From UBA8437 sp963578885 (GTDB taxonomy: Bacteria; Planctomycetota; Planctomycetia; Planctomycetales; Planctomycetaceae): a stretch of DNA of 15,455 nt. Both the position numbers and the translations under genes were made by a program. Location of the stretch: positions 1 through 15,455 of the forward strand of contig CAUZEQ010000093.1 of assembly GCA_963578885.1 (NCBI GenBank), given 5' to 3'. Of this stretch, positions 13,183 to 15,455 are shown in pieces. Positions within the stretch are counted from its first letter, which is position 1, and each line of letters opens with the position of its first letter. Below the pieces are notes generated by a model. The model was not told where the DNA came from. It searched no databases and saw nothing but the letters and a program-made list of their open reading frames with translations.

Positions 13183-13875
13183 TCAGTGGGAAACGTACTT
13201 CTTGAGGTGCAGTTTCAGGTTTTCGCGGGCCCGCGACAGCAGGCTCTTGACCGCCTGCGGCGTCAGGTCCATTGATACGCCGATGTCCGCATAGCTCATA
13301 CCCTCGAACTTGTGCAACAGCACCGCCAGCCGCTGGCGGTCGTTGAGCGATTCGATGGCGTTGCGGACCTGGTCGCGCATCTCGCGGGTGACGAACTGCC
13401 TGGAGGGCAGCAGCGAAGACTGCTCGGCCAGCAGTTGTTCGGCCGGTCGAGGTCCCAGCGGCCCGGAATCGTCCGCCGCGATCGTGACTTCCTTGCGACG
13501 TCCCAATGTGCGGCGGGCGTTGTAGGCCAGGTTGTTGGCGATGCGGAACATCCAGGTCGAAAACTTCGCCGTCGGGCGGTAGGTCTCACGTGCCCGGTAC
13601 ACCCGCAAAAACACCTCCTGGGCCAGATCCTCGGCCGCGTCCTGGCCGCCGACCAGGTGCGAGAAGATGTGGATCAGCCGCTCGCGATACGTCTCGACCA
13701 ATTCCCCAAACGCCGCCTCGTCGCCGTCCTGCACGCGGAGCATCCGCTGCACGTCGGGATCGTGGAGGAACTTGAATTGGTTGCTGCTGCTGATCACGAT
13801 CGAGTTTCCGTGGACGCCCGCGGAGAATAAACCCCGATTCGGCGGCCGGGTTTCTGTCGAATCGACCGGTTCCAT
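13183..13875 (-). CDS. ECF-type RNA polymerase sigma factor
   Basis: Extracytoplasmic-function sigma factor directing RNA polymerase to stress- or signal-dependent promoters. Of 230 residues, region 2 covers about 42-122 (DVQRMLRVQDGDEAAFGELV, then AAEDLAQEVFLRVYRAR and FSTWMFRIANNLAYNARR). Region 4 covers about 170-222 (IESLNDRQRLAVLLHKFEGM, then YADIGVSMDLTPQAVKSLLS and RARENLKLHL), including the helix-turn-helix. Between them lies an uncharged linker of about 45 residues. The ATG at 13875 gives a 40-residue lead before region 2. A GTG at 13797 (V27) with GGAAA upstream is a possible alternative. It is the first gene of a two-gene unit with the anti-sigma-like gene and is divergent from eboE. 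A plausible promoter lies about 70 bp upstream. Confidence 0.9.
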   Translation of the reverse strand: MEPVDSTETRPPNRGLFSAGVHGNSIVISSSNQFKFLHDPDVQRMLRVQDGDEAAFGELVETYRERLIHIFSHLVGGQDAAEDLAQEVFLRVYRARETYRPTAKFSTWMFRIANNLAYNARRTLGRRKEVTIAADDSGPLGPRPAEQLLAEQSSLLPSRQFVTREMRDQVRNAIESLNDRQRLAVLLHKFEGMSYADIGVSMDLTPQAVKSLLSRARENLKLHLKKYVSH

Positions 13876-13942
13876 CTCGGCTTGGCCTGCCCGGGCTCTC
13901 GGGGAACCGGTTCACGACGCTGCACGACTCGACTCCTGCTCC

Positions 13943-13972
13943 AGTATACGCGCACCGGACTGCGGTGGTCAC
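13943..13972 (-). promoter_or_regulatory. Possible sigma70-type promoter of the sigma/anti-sigma unit
   Basis: On the minus strand: GTGACC (13972-13967, four of six matches to TTGACA), an 18-bp spacer and TATACT (13948-13943, five of six). The predicted start near 13936 leaves a leader of about 60 nt. An additional ECF-type autoregulated promoter cannot be excluded. Confidence 0.4.
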
Positions 13973-14024
13973 GCGGTTGCTGCTAGGATGGCCCGTTCGC
14001 CGACGTTGGGAGCCTCTGGGCACG

Positions 14025-15203
14025 ATGAGCCTGAGTCGATTGCCGCTGAGTTACTGCACAAACGTCCATCCGGGCCGCAGCCTGGTTGAGGTGGTGTCAG
14101 GGCTGGATCGGTACGCGCGTCGGGTCCGAGACCGTTTTGGCCGGCCGCTGGCCGCGGGCTTGTGGCTGGCGGCTCCGGTGATCGCCGAACTGAAGGCCGA
14201 TCCCTCCGGCCCACGGTCCCTCGCCGGAGAATTGGCCGACCGCGGCCTGGCCTGCTACACGCTCAACGCCTTTCCCTACGGCGACTTTCACGGCGAACGG
14301 GTCAAGGAGCAGGTCTACCTGCCCGATTGGTCCGCTCCCAAGCGGCTTGATTACACGCTGGATTGCGCCGACGTGCTGGCGGCTTTGCTGCCCGAGGGGA
14401 CCGACGGGAGCATTTCGACGGTCCCGCTGGGCTTCAAGCATCTCGAACAACATGACGATTTCAGGCCTCGGGCCATCGACGCCCTGTTGAGTTGGGCTTC
14501 CGCGGCGGCTTTGCGATTCGAAGAGACCGGGTGCCGGGTGCGGCTGGCGATCGAGCCGGAGCCGTTGTGCCTGCTGGAAACGACCGACGAGACGCTGGAA
14601 TTCTTCGGCGAGCTGTTCGACGAGGCACAGCGGCGTGGTATGCGGGATGTTGCCGCTGAGTACCTGGGTGTCTGCTACGACGTGTGTCACCAGTCGGTCG
14701 AGTTCGAGGATGTGGCCGAGTCGATCCGGAGCCTGGACCGCTCTGGCATCCGGCTCAACAAGATCCACATCACCTGTGCGATCACGCTCGAGGACCCCGC
14801 CAACAACCTCGAAGGCCGCCAGAGGCTGGCGGGGTTTATCGAGCCAAGGTACCTGCACCAGAGCACCGCCCGGACCTCCGAGGGCGAGGTGCTGCGCTAC
14901 ATCGACCTGGATCGCGACCTGGCCGAGTCGCCTTCTGCGGAATGGCTTGCGGCCGATTCGTGGCGAGTGCACTTCCACGTTCCCGTCGATGCCGAGTCGC
15001 TGGGTCCGTTGGGGACCACCCGCGACGACCTGCGTCGCGCGCTGGCCTGCGTCGCCGGTGACCTCGACTACGAGCCTCACCTGGAAGTTGAAACCTACAC
15101 GTGGGAGGTGTTGCCGGGGTCCGAGCAGCCCGACCTGGTCAGCGGCTTGACGAGAGAACTCGAGGCGACGGCACAGTTGCTCGAAGAGGTGTCAGCGGGC
15201 TAG
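14025..15203 (+). CDS. eboE: Metabolite traffic protein EboE (TIM-barrel, sugar-isomerase-like)
   Basis: Member of the EboE family, a xylose-isomerase-like TIM barrel encoded in ebo clusters that are linked to export of secondary metabolites (for example scytonemin precursors in cyanobacteria). The reaction is not established. The 392 residues show the family start LSYCTNVHPGRSLVEV (8-23), NAFPYGDFHGERVKEQVY (81-98), PDWSAPKRLDYT (100-111), GSISTVPLGFK (128-138), RLAIEPEPLCLLET (173-186) and GVCYDVCHQSVEFED (215-229). Metal-ligand candidates are Glu177, Asp219, His222, His248 (NKIHIT), the HFH pair (316, 318) and Glu354/Glu356 near the C-terminus. I start at the ATG at 14025 because the family motif follows within eight residues; a GTG at 13965 is in frame but adds unlike sequence. 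GGGAG lies 12 nt upstream. No other ebo gene is visible; they could lie beyond the right edge. Confidence 0.85.
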   Translation: MSLSRLPLSYCTNVHPGRSLVEVVSGLDRYARRVRDRFGRPLAAGLWLAAPVIAELKADPSGPRSLAGELADRGLACYTLNAFPYGDFHGERVKEQVYLPDWSAPKRLDYTLDCADVLAALLPEGTDGSISTVPLGFKHLEQHDDFRPRAIDALLSWASAAALRFEETGCRVRLAIEPEPLCLLETTDETLEFFGELFDEAQRRGMRDVAAEYLGVCYDVCHQSVEFEDVAESIRSLDRSGIRLNKIHITCAITLEDPANNLEGRQRLAGFIEPRYLHQSTARTSEGEVLRYIDLDRDLAESPSAEWLAADSWRVHFHVPVDAESLGPLGTTRDDLRRALACVAGDLDYEPHLEVETYTWEVLPGSEQPDLVSGLTRELEATAQLLEEVSAG

Positions 15204-15455
15204 CCCGCCTGATTGAGCTCATCGCCTCTCCGAGGCCCAGCCCGCCGCAGGCGGGCGACACACTACCAGCCCCCGTGTTTCGCGAGAACTACCCGGCGCC
15301 GCAGGATTCAGGCCCGATGACCCAGGGTTTGCACCCTGGGCTGGTCGGGGACGCCCGCGCCTTCGGCGGGGCTATGGGGCGGGGGGAGAGGTCGTCGCTG
15401 GAAACCCCGGGATCTCACGGCGTTGTCCACCAACCCACCTTACATTCCACCTCGC
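15204..15455. repeat. Gene-free, palindrome-rich DNA downstream of eboE
   Basis: No gene is seen to the window end. A perfect palindrome GCGGGCTAGCCCGC (15195-15208) covers the eboE stop codon and may end its transcript. Hairpins follow: GCCCGCC / GGCGGGC (15240-15256), CCCAGGGT / ACCCTGGG (15321-15340) and GCCC-CGCC / GGCG-GGGC with a bulged G (15353-15372). The core TGGAAACCCCGGGA (15399-15412) is identical to 11318-11331. The density of short GC palindromes suggests a cluster of REP-type interspersed elements. Confidence 0.55.
15240..15256. terminator. Hairpin, candidate terminator of eboE
   Basis: GCCCGCC (15240-15246) and GGCGGGC (15250-15256) form a perfect 7-bp stem with a GCA loop, 36 bp after the eboE stop. 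There is no U-run. It may equally be part of the interspersed repeat cluster. Confidence 0.4.

Noticed and set aside
12068..13294. 408-residue plus-strand frame opposite the anti-sigma/sigma genes
   Set aside because: It crosses the sigma/anti-sigma boundary in antisense and has no recognisable content.
13965..14024. GTG at 13965 as the eboE start
   Set aside because: The added 20 residues (VTRLLLGWPVRRRW and following) do not resemble the family's N-terminus, and no ribosome site precedes it.

Overview
The window is high-GC, densely coding DNA, most likely from a member of the Planctomycetota. This is inferred from protein style, not from a database match. The clues are an RNase E/G-type protein with a long low-complexity N-terminal extension, a PTS made only of EI, HPr and EIIA, a Tat-exported DUF3500 protein, a PhoD-like phosphatase of the DDHD / VEGR / GDRHW type, a large one-pass anti-sigma-like protein behind an ECF sigma factor, and palindromic GC-rich intergenic repeats.

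Region 1 (1-4362, minus strand). In transcription order: a small repeat-containing putative lipoprotein (4362-4015), a PtsN/fructose-type EIIA (3801-3328), HPr (3013-2702), EI (2679-931) and the 5' part of an RNase E/G gene running off the left edge (625-1). HPr and EI are 22 bp apart and surely co-transcribed; the other gaps are about 210-315 bp. No EIIB or EIIC permease is present, so the phosphorelay looks regulatory. The HPr active-site loop keeps its His but has lost the following Arg. Four different short tandem repeats (10, 9, 18 and 11 bp units) sit at or beside these genes.

Region 2 (4487-6181). The RNase P RNA gene rnpB (minus) and the ribosome-maturation GTPase gene rsgA (plus) are divergent. 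Each has a recognisable sigma70-type promoter with a 17-bp spacer in the shared 120-bp gap. A hairpin after rsgA separates it from the convergent hydrolase gene.

Region 3 (6221-11310). A secreted two-domain alpha/beta-hydrolase (minus; only the second domain keeps GxSxG) is divergent from a Tat-dependent DUF3500 protein (plus). A strong 16-bp hairpin and then a secreted PhoD-like metallophosphatase (plus) follow. All three are predicted to be exported.

Region 4 (11279-13972). The phoD-like gene converges on an anti-sigma-like membrane protein gene, transcribed behind its ECF sigma factor. The junction carries a 35-bp near-identical duplication of the phoD 3' end. Its second copy supplies the stop codon and last residues of the anti-sigma gene, and 130 bp of repeat-like DNA separates the copies.

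Region 5 (14025-15455). eboE, a TIM-barrel member of the ebo metabolite-traffic cluster, is followed by about 250 bp of palindrome-rich, gene-free DNA that shares a 14-bp core with the phoD/anti-sigma junction. Whether other ebo genes lie beyond the right edge cannot be seen.

No tRNA, 5S/16S/23S rRNA, CRISPR array, transposase or prophage gene was seen.
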